From Anaerolineales bacterium (GTDB lineage: Bacteria > Chloroflexota > Anaerolineae > Anaerolineales > UBA6663), in contig JAEURL010000407.1 in NCBI GenBank assembly GCA_016789165.1, forward strand, positions 1 to 13,188: DNA of 13,188 nucleotides. Reading direction: 5' to 3'. Shown piece after piece: positions 1-7,045 of the stretch. The position numbers and the translations under genes are program-made. Numbering within the stretch: position 1 is the first letter of the stretch; every line of letters starts with the position of its first letter. The notes beneath the pieces are model-generated. The model did no database searches. It was not told where the DNA came from and worked only from the letters and a program-made list of their open reading frames with translations.

Positions 1-815
1 TCCAGCCGGCCAGTGCCCAGCACCGGCACCAGCTTGGCCGGATGCCGCAGCAGCCAGGCCAGCGCCACCTGGTCCGGCGCGGCCCCGCCCAGCTGCCGGC
101 CGGCCTCGGCCAGCGCCGCGCGCACCCGCTCCGCGCGCGGATCATCTCCGGCGAACAGCCGGCCGCCGGCCAGCGGCGACCAGGCCAGCGGCGCGCAGCG
201 CAGGCGCTGGGCCTGATCCAGCGTCCCATCCAGGAAGGGCTCCAGGCGCAGCACGGAGGCCTCGATCTGGTTCGTCACCAGCGGGAAGGGCAGACGCGCG
301 GCCAACAGCTCAAACTGGCCGGGGGTGAAGTTGGAGACCCCAAAGTGGCGGACCTTGCCGGCCTGGCGCAGGGCCGTGAAGGCCTCGGCGATCTCGTCCG
401 CGTCCATGAGCGGGTCCGGGCGGTGGATGAGCAGCACGTCCAGCACGTCCGTGCGCAATTGGCGCAGCGAGGCCTCGGCCGAGGCCAGCAGGTGCGCCCG
501 CCCGGTATCGTAGATGTGGCGGGTGTGCGCCGGCCGGTTGGCCGAGACCAGCTTGATGCCGCATTTGGTCACCAGCTGCATCCGCTGGCGCAGGGCCGGC
601 GCCAGGGCCAGCGCCTCGCCGAAGCGGGCTTCACAGGTGTAACCGCCGTAGATGTCGGCGTGGTCGAAGGTGGTCAGCCCCAGGTCCAGGCAGTGCTCCA
701 CCAGGCCGAGCAGCTCGCGCGCGGTCAGGCCCCATTCGGCCAGGCGCATGACGCCGAAGACCAGGCGGGAAACGGCGGGGCCGTCAGGGTGCAGGGCAAG
801 CGTCGGGACGGGCAT
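1..815 (-). CDS. Aldo/keto reductase, YdhF-like (3' end cut by window edge)
   Basis: Translating the minus strand from the ATG at 815 gives 271 codons with no stop before the left edge, so roughly the last 30 residues of a ~300-residue family protein are missing. The protein is predicted to be a cytoplasmic NADPH-dependent carbonyl reductase with a TIM-barrel fold. The aldo/keto reductase catalytic tetrad is visible: Asp51 and Tyr56 in FDHADIYGGY, Lys84 in LVTKCG and His131 in LLIHRPDP. Later blocks include GKVRHFGVSNF and, near the edge, VPVLGTGR, which resembles the cofactor-binding end of YdhF-type members. The start is supported by AGGAGG (821-826) 5 nt upstream. An in-frame GTG lies directly before the ATG and is a possible alternative. 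It is the last visible gene of a minus-strand run, 22 nt after the epimerase stop. The substrate cannot be told. Confidence 0.9.
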   Translation of the reverse strand, partial: MPVPTLALHPDGPAVSRLVFGVMRLAEWGLTARELLGLVEHCLDLGLTTFDHADIYGGYTCEARFGEALALAPALRQRMQLVTKCGIKLVSANRPAHTRHIYDTGRAHLLASAEASLRQLRTDVLDVLLIHRPDPLMDADEIAEAFTALRQAGKVRHFGVSNFTPGQFELLAARLPFPLVTNQIEASVLRLEPFLDGTLDQAQRLRCAPLAWSPLAGGRLFAGDDPRAERVRAALAEAGRQLGGAAPDQVALAWLLRHPAKLVPVLGTGRL

Positions 816-837
816 CACAGCCTCCTGGGCGGCGTGG

Positions 838-1812
838 TCAGGCCAGCAACTTGAGCTCGTGTTCCAGGGTTTCGCGCAGCCCCTCGGCCAGCGGGCGCGG
901 CTCCCAGCCCAGCTCGCGCCGGGCCTTGGCGTTGTCGCCGATGTAGGTGGTGCCGGCGATGATGCGCAGCCCCTCGGCCGTGTAGCTCTCGGGCACCGGC
1001 ACGATCTGCTCGACCAGGCCCATGACGGCCGAGAGCGCCTTGAAGACGCCGGCCGGCGCGGCGCCCGGCGCCGGAATGCCCGTGATCTGCTGGGCCAGGG
1101 CCAGCGCCTCCGGCATGGTGTGCACGGGGCCGGCCAGGAAGTAGCTCTGGCCGGGGCGGCCCTTCTCCATGGCCAGCAGGTGGCCGCGGGCGATGTCGTC
1201 CACGTGCGCCCAGCAGAAAGCCGTCTGCTGCGGGACGACGGGCAGCTGGCGCCGCAGATACTGGCGGAGCGTGGTGCGCACGCTGCTGGTGTCGCCGGGG
1301 CCGTAGATCAGGCCGGGCTGGACGATGACCAGCGGCAGGCCCTGGGCCACGAAGGTCTCGGCGATCTCGTGGGCCAGCGCCTTGGTCCGGTCATACTCGC
1401 TCAGGTGCCGGCCCCCGCTGAAGTGGTAGGTCTCGTCCACGCGCCGGCCGCCGGTGTCGGAGTTGACGGCCAGGGTGCTGGTGTAGACGCCTTTGGGGAT
1501 GCCCAGCGCGCGCATCACCTCCAGCACGTTCTGGGTGCCCTGGATGTTGACGGCCTCGCCGGGGCGCTTGTCTTTGACCCCGATCTTGTACCAGCCGGCG
1601 ATGTGGAAGACGCCGTCCGCGCCCGTCATCGGCGCGCGCAGCGACTCCTGGTCGGTCACGTCGCCGGGCGCCAGGCGGACGCCCAGCGCGGCCAGGTCCT
1701 GGGCCTTGGCCGGGTCCCGCACCACGGCCGTCACCGTGTGGCCGGCGGCGATCAACTGGCGGGCCACCCGCCCGCCCACGAAACCGGTGGCGCCGGTCAG
1801 GAAATAACGCAT
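838..1812 (-). CDS. NAD(P)-dependent epimerase/dihydroflavonol-reductase-like extended SDR
   Basis: A 324-residue protein of the extended short-chain dehydrogenase class. The N-terminal Rossmann motif TGATGFVG (residues 6-13) binds NAD(P). Ser112 in YTSTLAV and the Tyr140-x3-Lys144 pair (YDRTK) form the usual catalytic set. GLIYGPGD (about residues 168-175) is a typical motif of the family. Length is normal and there is no signal peptide, so it should be cytoplasmic. The closest recognisable subgroup is dihydroflavonol-4-reductase/hopanoid-associated sugar epimerase-like proteins, but the substrate is not predictable. The start is supported by GAGGAG 6 nt upstream, and that SD overlaps the lipB stop. 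The gene lies 10 nt after lipB and 22 nt before the aldo/keto reductase, which suggests co-transcription. Two adjacent NAD(P)H reductases may act on related carbonyl compounds, but this is inference. Confidence 0.9.
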   Translation of the reverse strand: MRYFLTGATGFVGGRVARQLIAAGHTVTAVVRDPAKAQDLAALGVRLAPGDVTDQESLRAPMTGADGVFHIAGWYKIGVKDKRPGEAVNIQGTQNVLEVMRALGIPKGVYTSTLAVNSDTGGRRVDETYHFSGGRHLSEYDRTKALAHEIAETFVAQGLPLVIVQPGLIYGPGDTSSVRTTLRQYLRRQLPVVPQQTAFCWAHVDDIARGHLLAMEKGRPGQSYFLAGPVHTMPEALALAQQITGIPAPGAAPAGVFKALSAVMGLVEQIVPVPESYTAEGLRIIAGTTYIGDNAKARRELGWEPRPLAEGLRETLEHELKLLA

Positions 1813-1822
1813 GCTGTGCTCC

Positions 1823-2551
1823 TCAGACCGTCATCTCGTAATCGAAGACGCGCCCGAATTGCTCGGTGATCGCGTCCATCACCGCCTCCAGCGGCGGCGG
1901 CTCGCCCAATAAGTCGGCCAGGGAGATGGCGGCGTGATCCCGGATACCGCAGCCGATGATGCCGTTGAAGTAATCCATGTCCGGGGCGACGTTGAGCGCG
2001 AAGCCGTGTTGGGAAATGCCGCGCGCATCCACCTTCACGCCGATGGCCGCGATCTTGGAGGCCGCCAGCCGGGCCGCCGGCGGGCAGGCCGGGCAGCGCG
2101 AGGCCACATCTGGCTGGATCCAGACCCCGGTCAGGCCCCGGATCTGGCCGGCCGCCAGCCCGAAGCGCGCGCAGACCCGGATCAGCATCTCTTCCAGCTT
2201 GCGGACGTAGCCCACGTAGTCACCCTGCGGCAGGCGGCCGTCCGCCGCGGACGGCGTCCCGAGCTTAAGGATCGGATAGCCCACCAGCTGGCCGGGGCCG
2301 TGGTAGGTCACGTCGCCGCCGCGGTCCACCCAGACCACCTCCAGGCCGCGCGCGCGCTGCTCGGCCGCGTCCCAAAGCAGGTGGGCGGCCTGGCCTTGCC
2401 GGCCGAAGGTGTAGGTGTGGGGGTGCTCGAGGAGCAGGAGCGTGTCCGGGATGGCGCCGGCGGCCCGCTGCGCGGCCAGCTGCTTTTGCAGCTCCCAGGC
2501 CTCCGCGTATGGCACCCGTCCCAGCCGGCGCACCTGGCAGACCGCGTTCAT
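1823..2551 (-). CDS. lipB: Octanoyl-[acyl-carrier-protein]:protein octanoyltransferase LipB
   Basis: LipB moves the octanoyl group from acyl carrier protein to lipoyl domains (pyruvate and 2-oxoglutarate dehydrogenases, GcvH), the first step of lipoate synthesis. The 242-residue protein carries the family signature as RGGDVTYHGPGQLVGYP (residues 77-93). The catalytic Lys166 sits in KIAAIG and the acyl-accepting Cys201 in GCGI. GISQHGFALNV is also typical. An insertion between GVW (142-144) and Lys166 contains a CPAC pair (Cys153, Cys156). The frame stays open far upstream into the neighbouring gene. The ATG at 2551 is chosen because the protein then begins just before the conserved GRVPYAEAW block, and GGAG lies 5 nt upstream inside the end of the hydrolase gene. 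The preceding stop is separated by a single base (TGA-G-ATG), so translational coupling is likely. No lipA is in the window. Confidence 0.96.
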   Translation of the reverse strand: MNAVCQVRRLGRVPYAEAWELQKQLAAQRAAGAIPDTLLLLEHPHTYTFGRQGQAAHLLWDAAEQRARGLEVVWVDRGGDVTYHGPGQLVGYPILKLGTPSAADGRLPQGDYVGYVRKLEEMLIRVCARFGLAAGQIRGLTGVWIQPDVASRCPACPPAARLAASKIAAIGVKVDARGISQHGFALNVAPDMDYFNGIIGCGIRDHAAISLADLLGEPPPLEAVMDAITEQFGRVFDYEMTV

Positions 2552-2552
2552 C

Positions 2553-3239
2553 TCAGCTCCGCAGGGCCTGGGCGAAGAAACGCTTGACCCGCTCCCAGGC
2601 GTCGGCGGCGGCCGCCGGCTTGTAGACGCGCGGATCGTCGTCGCGGAAAAAGGCGTGGCCGGAATCCGGGTAGACCTTGATCTCGTGCGGGATGCGGTGC
2701 CGGGCCAGCAGCGCTTCGAACTGCTCCACCGTCCCGGCCGGGATCGAAACGTCCTGATCCCCGAACAGGCCGAGCACCGGGCCGCGCAGGGCCGGCAGCT
2801 GGTCGAAGAGCTGCTGCATGCCGCCGCCGTAGAAGGTGCAGACCGCGTCCAGCGGCCGGCGCAGGCCGAGCGCCAGCGACATCCGCCCGCCGAAGCAGAA
2901 CCCCAGGCTGCCGATCCGGCCCGTGCTCTGCGGGTGCGCCCGCAGGGCGTCGAAGACCGTCTCCAGCTCGGCCGGCGCGCCGGGGCCGTGCTTCTGCGCC
3001 AGGGCCAGGGCGCGCTCATTCTGGCCCAGCGCGGCCAGTTCGCCGTGGTACAGGTCCGGGGCGAAGGCCAGGTAGCCCTCGGCCGCGCAGCGGTCGGCGA
3101 TGCGGCGGATGTGGTCGTCCAGGCCCCACCACTCCTGGATGACGATCACGGCCGGCCAGGGGCCGGGGCTGTTCGCCCCCGCAGCGGACGGCACGGCCAG
3201 ATGGCCGGAGAGGGAGCCAAGGGTGGCGGGTATGCCCAT
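2553..3239 (-). CDS. Dienelactone hydrolase family protein
   Basis: A 228-residue cytoplasmic alpha/beta hydrolase of the dienelactone hydrolase family, which opens lactones or esters (carboxymethylenebutenolidase is the prototype). The Cys-Asp-His triad is visible: Cys115 in the nucleophile elbow GFCFGG, Asp163 in FGDQD and His195 in DSGHAFF. Glu36 in IQEWWGL matches the glutamate that positions the nucleophile in this family. The frame is open for 59 further codons upstream, but the ATG at 3239 is preferred. It has GGAGG (3248-3252) 8 nt upstream, and the conserved beta-strand PAVIVIQE then starts at residue 29, as expected. The gene begins 37 nt after the HD-GYP gene and ends 1 nt before lipB. 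No other aromatic-degradation genes are present, so a catabolic role is not supported. The substrate is unknown. Confidence 0.93.
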   Translation of the reverse strand: MGIPATLGSLSGHLAVPSAAGANSPGPWPAVIVIQEWWGLDDHIRRIADRCAAEGYLAFAPDLYHGELAALGQNERALALAQKHGPGAPAELETVFDALRAHPQSTGRIGSLGFCFGGRMSLALGLRRPLDAVCTFYGGGMQQLFDQLPALRGPVLGLFGDQDVSIPAGTVEQFEALLARHRIPHEIKVYPDSGHAFFRDDDPRVYKPAAAADAWERVKRFFAQALRS

Positions 3240-3276
3240 CAGGGAGTCCTCCAACCGCCGGCCGGACAGCGGGCGG

Positions 3277-4242
3277 TCAGTGGCGGCCGTTAAGTTCGCG
3301 CTGGCGCAGGAAGATGAAGACCTCGGCCACTTCCGGGTCGAACTGCGCGGCGCGCAGGCGGCCGATCTCATGCAGGGCGGCGGCGGCCGGCAGCGCGCGC
3401 CGGTAGGGGCGGTCACTGGTCATCGAGTCATAGGCATCCACGACGGCCAGCAGCCGGCCCTCGCGCGGGATGTCTTTGCCGGCCAGCCGGGCCGGATAGC
3501 CGGTGCCGTCCCAGCGCTCGTGGTGGCTGAAGATGTACGGCCGCGCCCCCTGCAGGTGAGCGATGTTTTCCAGCATGCGCGCCCCGGTCTCCGGGTGGCG
3601 GCGCAGCAGCGCCCATTCGCGGTACAGCAGCGGGCCGCGCTTGTTCAGGATGGCGCGCGGCACGCGCACCTTGCCGATATCGTGCAGCAGCGCCCCGTAC
3701 TCGCACACGGCCAGCGCCTCCTGATCCCAGCCAAGGGCGCGCGCCAACTCCAGCGCGTAGCTCTGCACCCGCTCCACGTGGCCGCGGGTGTAGCTCTCGC
3801 GCGCCTCGATGACGTTGGCCAGCATCGACACCGTCTGCAGGTGCGCGCTGCGCGTATCGAATAACTGCAGGGTGCGCCGGCGCTCCAGCTTGGCTTTCAC
3901 CGCCACCAGCAGGTCATCCGGGGCAAAGGGCTTAAAGATGTAATCGTCCGCGCCCAGGCTGCGCGCCCGGGAGGTGACCGCGGATTCGGTGCGGGCGCTC
4001 AGAAAGAGGAAGGGCACGCCCAGGCCCTGCGGGTGCGCGCGTACCGCCTCCAGCAGGCCGAAGCCATCCAAGCGCGGCATCATGATGTCGGAGACGATCA
4101 GGTCCGGCGTCTCCACCCGGAAGGCGTCCAGGGCCTCGGCGCCGTTGAGGGTCGCCGTCACCCGGTAACCTTCGCTCAACAGCATCTCGGCCATGATGCT
4201 CAGAATGTCGGCATTGTCCTCGGCCAGGAGGATGTGTTCCAT
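3277..4242 (-). CDS. Response regulator with HD-GYP output domain (probable c-di-GMP phosphodiesterase)
   Basis: A 321-residue, two-domain cytoplasmic protein. Residues 1-120 are a complete receiver: acidic pocket Glu8-Asp9, phosphoacceptor Asp52 (SDIMMP) and Lys104 (FKPF). Residues ~135-315 are an HD-GYP domain with His187-Asp188 (LLHDIGK), HHE at 240-242 and DGTGYP at 245-250. These are the metal-ligand and GYP signatures of phosphodiesterases that break down cyclic di-GMP, so phosphorylation probably gates turnover. The frame extends 55 codons further upstream, but that would run through the divergent promoter region and adds no conserved sequence. The ATG at 4242 (MEHILLAEDN) is the natural receiver start, although I see no Shine-Dalgarno before it. 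No cognate kinase is adjacent on this strand. It is the first gene of the minus-strand run. Confidence 0.94.
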   Translation of the reverse strand: MEHILLAEDNADILSIMAEMLLSEGYRVTATLNGAEALDAFRVETPDLIVSDIMMPRLDGFGLLEAVRAHPQGLGVPFLFLSARTESAVTSRARSLGADDYIFKPFAPDDLLVAVKAKLERRRTLQLFDTRSAHLQTVSMLANVIEARESYTRGHVERVQSYALELARALGWDQEALAVCEYGALLHDIGKVRVPRAILNKRGPLLYREWALLRRHPETGARMLENIAHLQGARPYIFSHHERWDGTGYPARLAGKDIPREGRLLAVVDAYDSMTSDRPYRRALPAAAALHEIGRLRAAQFDPEVAEVFIFLRQRELNGRH

Positions 4243-4424
4243 GAGGGCGGGCCGGTCACTTATTGGGGCGGGATGCGTGGAAATGCGACAACCCGCAGGG
4301 TATTTTTGGGTGCACGCGCGCCAGTATACTACACGGCCCGGCCGCAAGACCGGCCCTCGTCCGGCCTGCATGGTATGATGAACGCAACCAGACCGGTAAT
4401 ACGTCAAGTTGAAGCGAGGCCAGT
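4243..4424. promoter_or_regulatory. Divergent intergenic region between HD-GYP and PBP genes
   Basis: This 182-bp gap must hold promoters for both directions. On the plus strand TGG-TATGAT (4371-4379) is an extended -10 about 45 nt before the PBP start, with no recognisable -35. On the minus strand TATACT (complement of 4323-4328) could be a -10, with only a weak -35; it would leave an ~75-nt leader. A short hyphenated palindrome, ACCC-GCA-GGGT (4290-4300), lies between the minus-strand candidate and the HD-GYP gene. All assignments are by eye. Confidence 0.45.
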
Positions 4425-6680
4425 GTGTTTCAGTCCTTGAGGCGATGGGCGGCGCGGTTCAGTCTGGCCGGGATGCTGTTCCTGGCGGCCTGCGGCGGCG
4501 GGACCACCCCGACGAGCGTCGCGCCGACGGCCGCTGTGGCCACCCTCACGCCAGCGCCCACAGCCAGCCCAACGCCCGCGCCGGATGCGCTCAGCCAGAC
4601 CAAGGCCTATCTGGCGGCCTGGCAGGCCGGCCGTTACGCCGAGATGCACGGCGAGCTGGCCGCCGAAAGCCAGTCGGCCTGGCCGGCCGCGGATTTTGAG
4701 GCCCAGTACCGGAGCCTGCTGGAGACGATGTCGGTCACGGCCTTCACGGCGGAGGCCACCGGCGTTACCGAGGCCGGCGAAACCGCCCAGGTGACGGCCC
4801 ACGTGCGCTATGAAACGGCGCTGGTGGGTGTGGTGGAGGCCGACCTGAGCGTGCCGCTCAAACGCGAGGGCGGGCTGTGGCGCGTGGTCTTCAGCCCGGC
4901 CCTGATCTGGCCGGAGCTGGTGGATGGGCGGCAGCTGCTGATGGTGCCGCTGACCACCGAACGCGGCCGCATTCTGGATCGCAACGGCGTGCCGCTGGCG
5001 GAACAGACCGACGCCTATGCCGTCGGCCTGGTGCCGGGCGAACTGCCGGCCGAAGGTGACGCGGTCCCGAACGCCCTGGGGCGTCTGCTGGGCCTGGCGC
5101 CCAGCCTGATCCCGCCGCTCTACGCCAACGCCGTGCCGGACCAGTATCTGCCGATCACGGAGGTGGACGCGGCCGAGTTCGACCGGCGCTACAGCTTCCT
5201 CCAACAGATCTCGGGCGTGTATCTGACCGCCTACAACGACCGCTACTACTACGGCGCCGGGGCGGCCGCCCACGTCACCGGCTACACCACCTTCATCCAG
5301 CCGGACGAGCTGGCCAGCTACCGGGCGCAGGGCTACACCGGCAGCGAGCGCGTGGGCCGGGCCGGCCTGGAGGCCTGGGCCGAGTCGTACCTGGCCGGCC
5401 GGGCGGGCGGCCAGCTGCAGTTGCGCGACGCCAGCAACACCTTTGTGCGCATGATCGCGGCCACTGAGCCGACGCCGGCCCAGGACGTGCTGGCCACAAT
5501 CGATTTTGACCTGCAGCGCGCGGCCCAATTCGCGCTGGGCGATTTTCCCGGCGCCATCGTCGTGCTCAACCGGGACACCGGCGAGGTGCTGGCGCTGGCC
5601 TCCACCCCCACCTTCAGCCCGAACCTGTTCAGCCCCTACAACCGCAATGCCGGCGCCATCAACCAGGTGCTCAGCGACTCGCGCCGGCCGCTGGTCAACC
5701 ACGCCGCGCAGTCCAGCTATCCGGCCGGCTCGATCTTCAAGGTCGTGACGATGGCGGCCGGCCTGACCTCCGGCCTTTTCCAGCCAGACACGTCCTACAC
5801 CTGCACGGGCGAATGGAATGAGACCGGCGACCCGACCTTCACCCGCCAGGATTGGAAGGAAGGCGGCCACGGCGAGTTGACTCTCACTGAGGGCCTCTCG
5901 GCCTCCTGCAACCCGTGGTTCTGGCATGTGGGCTACGCTCTGTTCCAGTGGGACCCGCGCTGGCTTTCGGATACAGCCCGCGCCTTCGGCCTCGGCCAGT
6001 TGACGCAGACGCAGTTGGACGAGAGCCCCGGCCAGATCCCCGACCCGGATTGGAAGCAGCGGACGCGGGGCGAGACCTGGAGCGCCATCGACAGCCTGAA
6101 CCTGTCCATTGGCCAGGGGGATGTGCTGGTCACACCGCTGCAGATGGCGCGTCTGGCGGCGGCCGTGGGCAATGGCGGCACGCTGTACCAGCCGCAGTTC
6201 GTGAGGGAGATTCGGCCGGCGGACGGCGGCGCGCCCAGCTACACCTTCCAGCCGGTCATTTCCAGCACCCTGCCGCTGTCGACCACGCAGCTGGCCGCCA
6301 TCCAGACCGGCATGTTGAATGTGCTCCAGGAGCCGGTGGGCACGGCCCGCAACCGCTTCCGGGGCTTCCGCATCTGCGTGGCCGGCAAGACCGGCACCGC
6401 CGAAGACCCCGGGCTGTTCGGCGAACAGGATCCGGACGCCTGGTTCATGGGCTATACCTGCGCCGGCCGCACGGACAAACCCGATATCGCCGTGGCCGTG
6501 GTGGTGCAGAACCGCGGCCAGGGCTCCGACTATGCCGCCCCGATCTTCCGGCGGGTGCTGGAAGCGTATTTCGGCCTGGCGTACGTGCGCTATCCGTGGG
6601 AGTCCGCGGTCGGTGTGCCGGCGCCGGAGGAAACCCCCACCCCGGAACCCGGCGTCGAACCAGCCACCTCCGCGCCCTGA
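4425..6680 (+). CDS. Lipoprotein class B penicillin-binding protein with MecA-like N-terminal domain
   Basis: A 751-residue peptidoglycan D,D-transpeptidase predicted to sit on the outer face of the cytoplasmic membrane. Residues 1-23 form a lipoprotein signal: LRRWAARF, a hydrophobic core, then the lipobox LAAC with Cys23 as lipidation site. A Pro/Thr/Ala-rich linker follows (27-55). Residues ~56-165 resemble the NTF2-like MecA_N domain (AYLAAWQAGRYAEMHGEL). The non-penicillin-binding/dimerisation domain begins at TTERGRILDRNG (178-188). The transpeptidase domain (~375-720) has all three active-site motifs: Ser436-x-x-Lys439 (SIFK), Ser494-Cys-Asn496 and Lys655-Thr-Gly657. A Pro/Glu-rich tail ends the protein. 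The start is GTG at 4425 with GAGG (4416-4419) 5 nt upstream; a GTG at 4423 is out of frame. The layout matches lipoprotein PBPs such as staphylococcal PBP2a and Bacillus PbpC. The gene stands alone. Confidence 0.94.
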   Translation: MFQSLRRWAARFSLAGMLFLAACGGGTTPTSVAPTAAVATLTPAPTASPTPAPDALSQTKAYLAAWQAGRYAEMHGELAAESQSAWPAADFEAQYRSLLETMSVTAFTAEATGVTEAGETAQVTAHVRYETALVGVVEADLSVPLKREGGLWRVVFSPALIWPELVDGRQLLMVPLTTERGRILDRNGVPLAEQTDAYAVGLVPGELPAEGDAVPNALGRLLGLAPSLIPPLYANAVPDQYLPITEVDAAEFDRRYSFLQQISGVYLTAYNDRYYYGAGAAAHVTGYTTFIQPDELASYRAQGYTGSERVGRAGLEAWAESYLAGRAGGQLQLRDASNTFVRMIAATEPTPAQDVLATIDFDLQRAAQFALGDFPGAIVVLNRDTGEVLALASTPTFSPNLFSPYNRNAGAINQVLSDSRRPLVNHAAQSSYPAGSIFKVVTMAAGLTSGLFQPDTSYTCTGEWNETGDPTFTRQDWKEGGHGELTLTEGLSASCNPWFWHVGYALFQWDPRWLSDTARAFGLGQLTQTQLDESPGQIPDPDWKQRTRGETWSAIDSLNLSIGQGDVLVTPLQMARLAAAVGNGGTLYQPQFVREIRPADGGAPSYTFQPVISSTLPLSTTQLAAIQTGMLNVLQEPVGTARNRFRGFRICVAGKTGTAEDPGLFGEQDPDAWFMGYTCAGRTDKPDIAVAVVVQNRGQGSDYAAPIFRRVLEAYFGLAYVRYPWESAVGVPAPEETPTPEPGVEPATSAP

Positions 6681-6731
6681 GGCACAATCCAATACCTACC
6701 AACCAAACCGGCCCGGCCGGCGTTTGCGGCT

Positions 6732-6753
6732 GCGGCGCTGAGCGTGGCGCCGC
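6732..6753 (+). repeat. GC-rich stem-loop 52 nt after the PBP stop
   Basis: GCGGCGC (6732-6738) pairs perfectly with GCGCCGC (6747-6753) around an 8-nt loop. There is no T-tract after it, so it is not a canonical intrinsic terminator. It may stabilise or end the PBP transcript. Confidence 0.5.
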
Positions 6754-6772
6754 GCCGCCGATCCCCTGAGCG

Positions 6773-6817
6773 GGCCGGCGCGCGCCCACCATTTAGGCCG
6801 ATTTTCGCGCGCCGGCC
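6773..6817. repeat. 12-bp perfect inverted repeat
   Basis: GGCCGGCGCGCG (6773-6784) is the exact reverse complement of CGCGCGCCGGCC (6806-6817), with a 21-nt AT-richer spacer. No T-run follows on either strand, so a Rho-independent terminator is unlikely. It could be an mRNA 3'-end structure of the PBP gene or a protein-binding site. Confidence 0.6.
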
Positions 6818-6884
6818 GTGAATCTCAAACAGTCTCCATCCGCGGCCGGCCACTGATCCGACGTATAACATAGGCAATCGAACA

Positions 6885-6926
6885 GCGGCGGTTCAAGCTC
6901 CTTCTCGGTTGAGCTTGGGCCGCCGC
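6885..6926 (+). ncRNA. 16-bp RNA stem-loop, possible leader or small RNA
   Basis: Positions 6885-6900 pair with 6911-6926: 14 Watson-Crick pairs and two adjacent G-U pairs (6892/6919, 6893/6918), closed by a 10-nt loop CTTCTCGGTT. The two mismatches are G-U on the plus strand but would be A-C on the minus strand, which favours a plus-strand RNA. Only three Ts follow, weak for a terminator. A possible -10 lies at 6864-6869, which would place the stem near the 5' end of a transcript leading into the 68-codon gene. Confidence 0.4.
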
Positions 6927-6964
6927 GCGCGTTTCTGGAAGTTAGACGGGTCGGCCTCAGCGTA

Positions 6965-6988
6965 CCGGCCGCCGGTGGGCCGGCTTTT
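6965..6988 (+). terminator. Weak terminator-like or attenuator-like hairpin
   Basis: CCGGCC (6965-6970) pairs with GGCCGG (6978-6983) around a 7-nt loop and is followed by C then TTTT (6985-6988). Directly downstream AAAGC (6994-6998) can pair with GCTTT (6983-6987), which would hide the T-run. It lies about 60 nt before the start of the 68-codon gene. Confidence 0.35.
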
Positions 6989-7045
6989 CCCGGAAAGCTG
7001 GTGTGAGCCGAGCGGGCCAACGGGCGGCGGCCGAGGAGGTGCGGA

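Larger units (their letters stand above)
6681..7045. other. Gene-free, hairpin-rich intergenic stretch
   Basis: No convincing gene is found in these 365 bp on either strand. The stretch is dominated by inverted repeats (6732-6753, 6773-6817, 6885-6926, 6965-6983), listed separately. A possible -10 (TATAAC, 6864-6869) lies just before the largest stem, but no -35 accompanies it. The right end carries the Shine-Dalgarno AGGAGG (7034-7039) of the next gene. I could not match the stretch to a known riboswitch, 6S RNA, SRP RNA or RNase P RNA by conserved motifs. Confidence 0.6.

Noticed and set aside
42..1869. Plus-strand open frames over the aldo/keto reductase and epimerase genes
   Set aside because: The minus-strand products have complete catalytic motifs and Shine-Dalgarno sites; the plus-strand products look like chance translations.
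2552..3019. Longer N-terminus for LipB (398 residues in total)
   Set aside because: The extra part is the hydrolase gene read in another frame and is Arg/Ser-rich; the ATG at 2551 gives a normal-length LipB with a ribosome site.
4340..4355. GGCCG/CGGCC hairpin in the divergent intergenic region
   Set aside because: Only 5 bp of a word that is extremely common in this DNA, with no T-tract and no link to a promoter element.
4243..4407. Longer N-terminus for the HD-GYP regulator
   Set aside because: It would cross the divergent promoter region, and the receiver already starts properly at the ATG at 4242.
4404..6692. 762-codon open frame on the minus strand opposite the PBP gene
   Set aside because: It mirrors the PBP gene, whose domains and active-site motifs are clear. 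The antisense product is Arg/Gly/His/Gln-rich with no recognisable domain, typical of GC-rich shadow frames.
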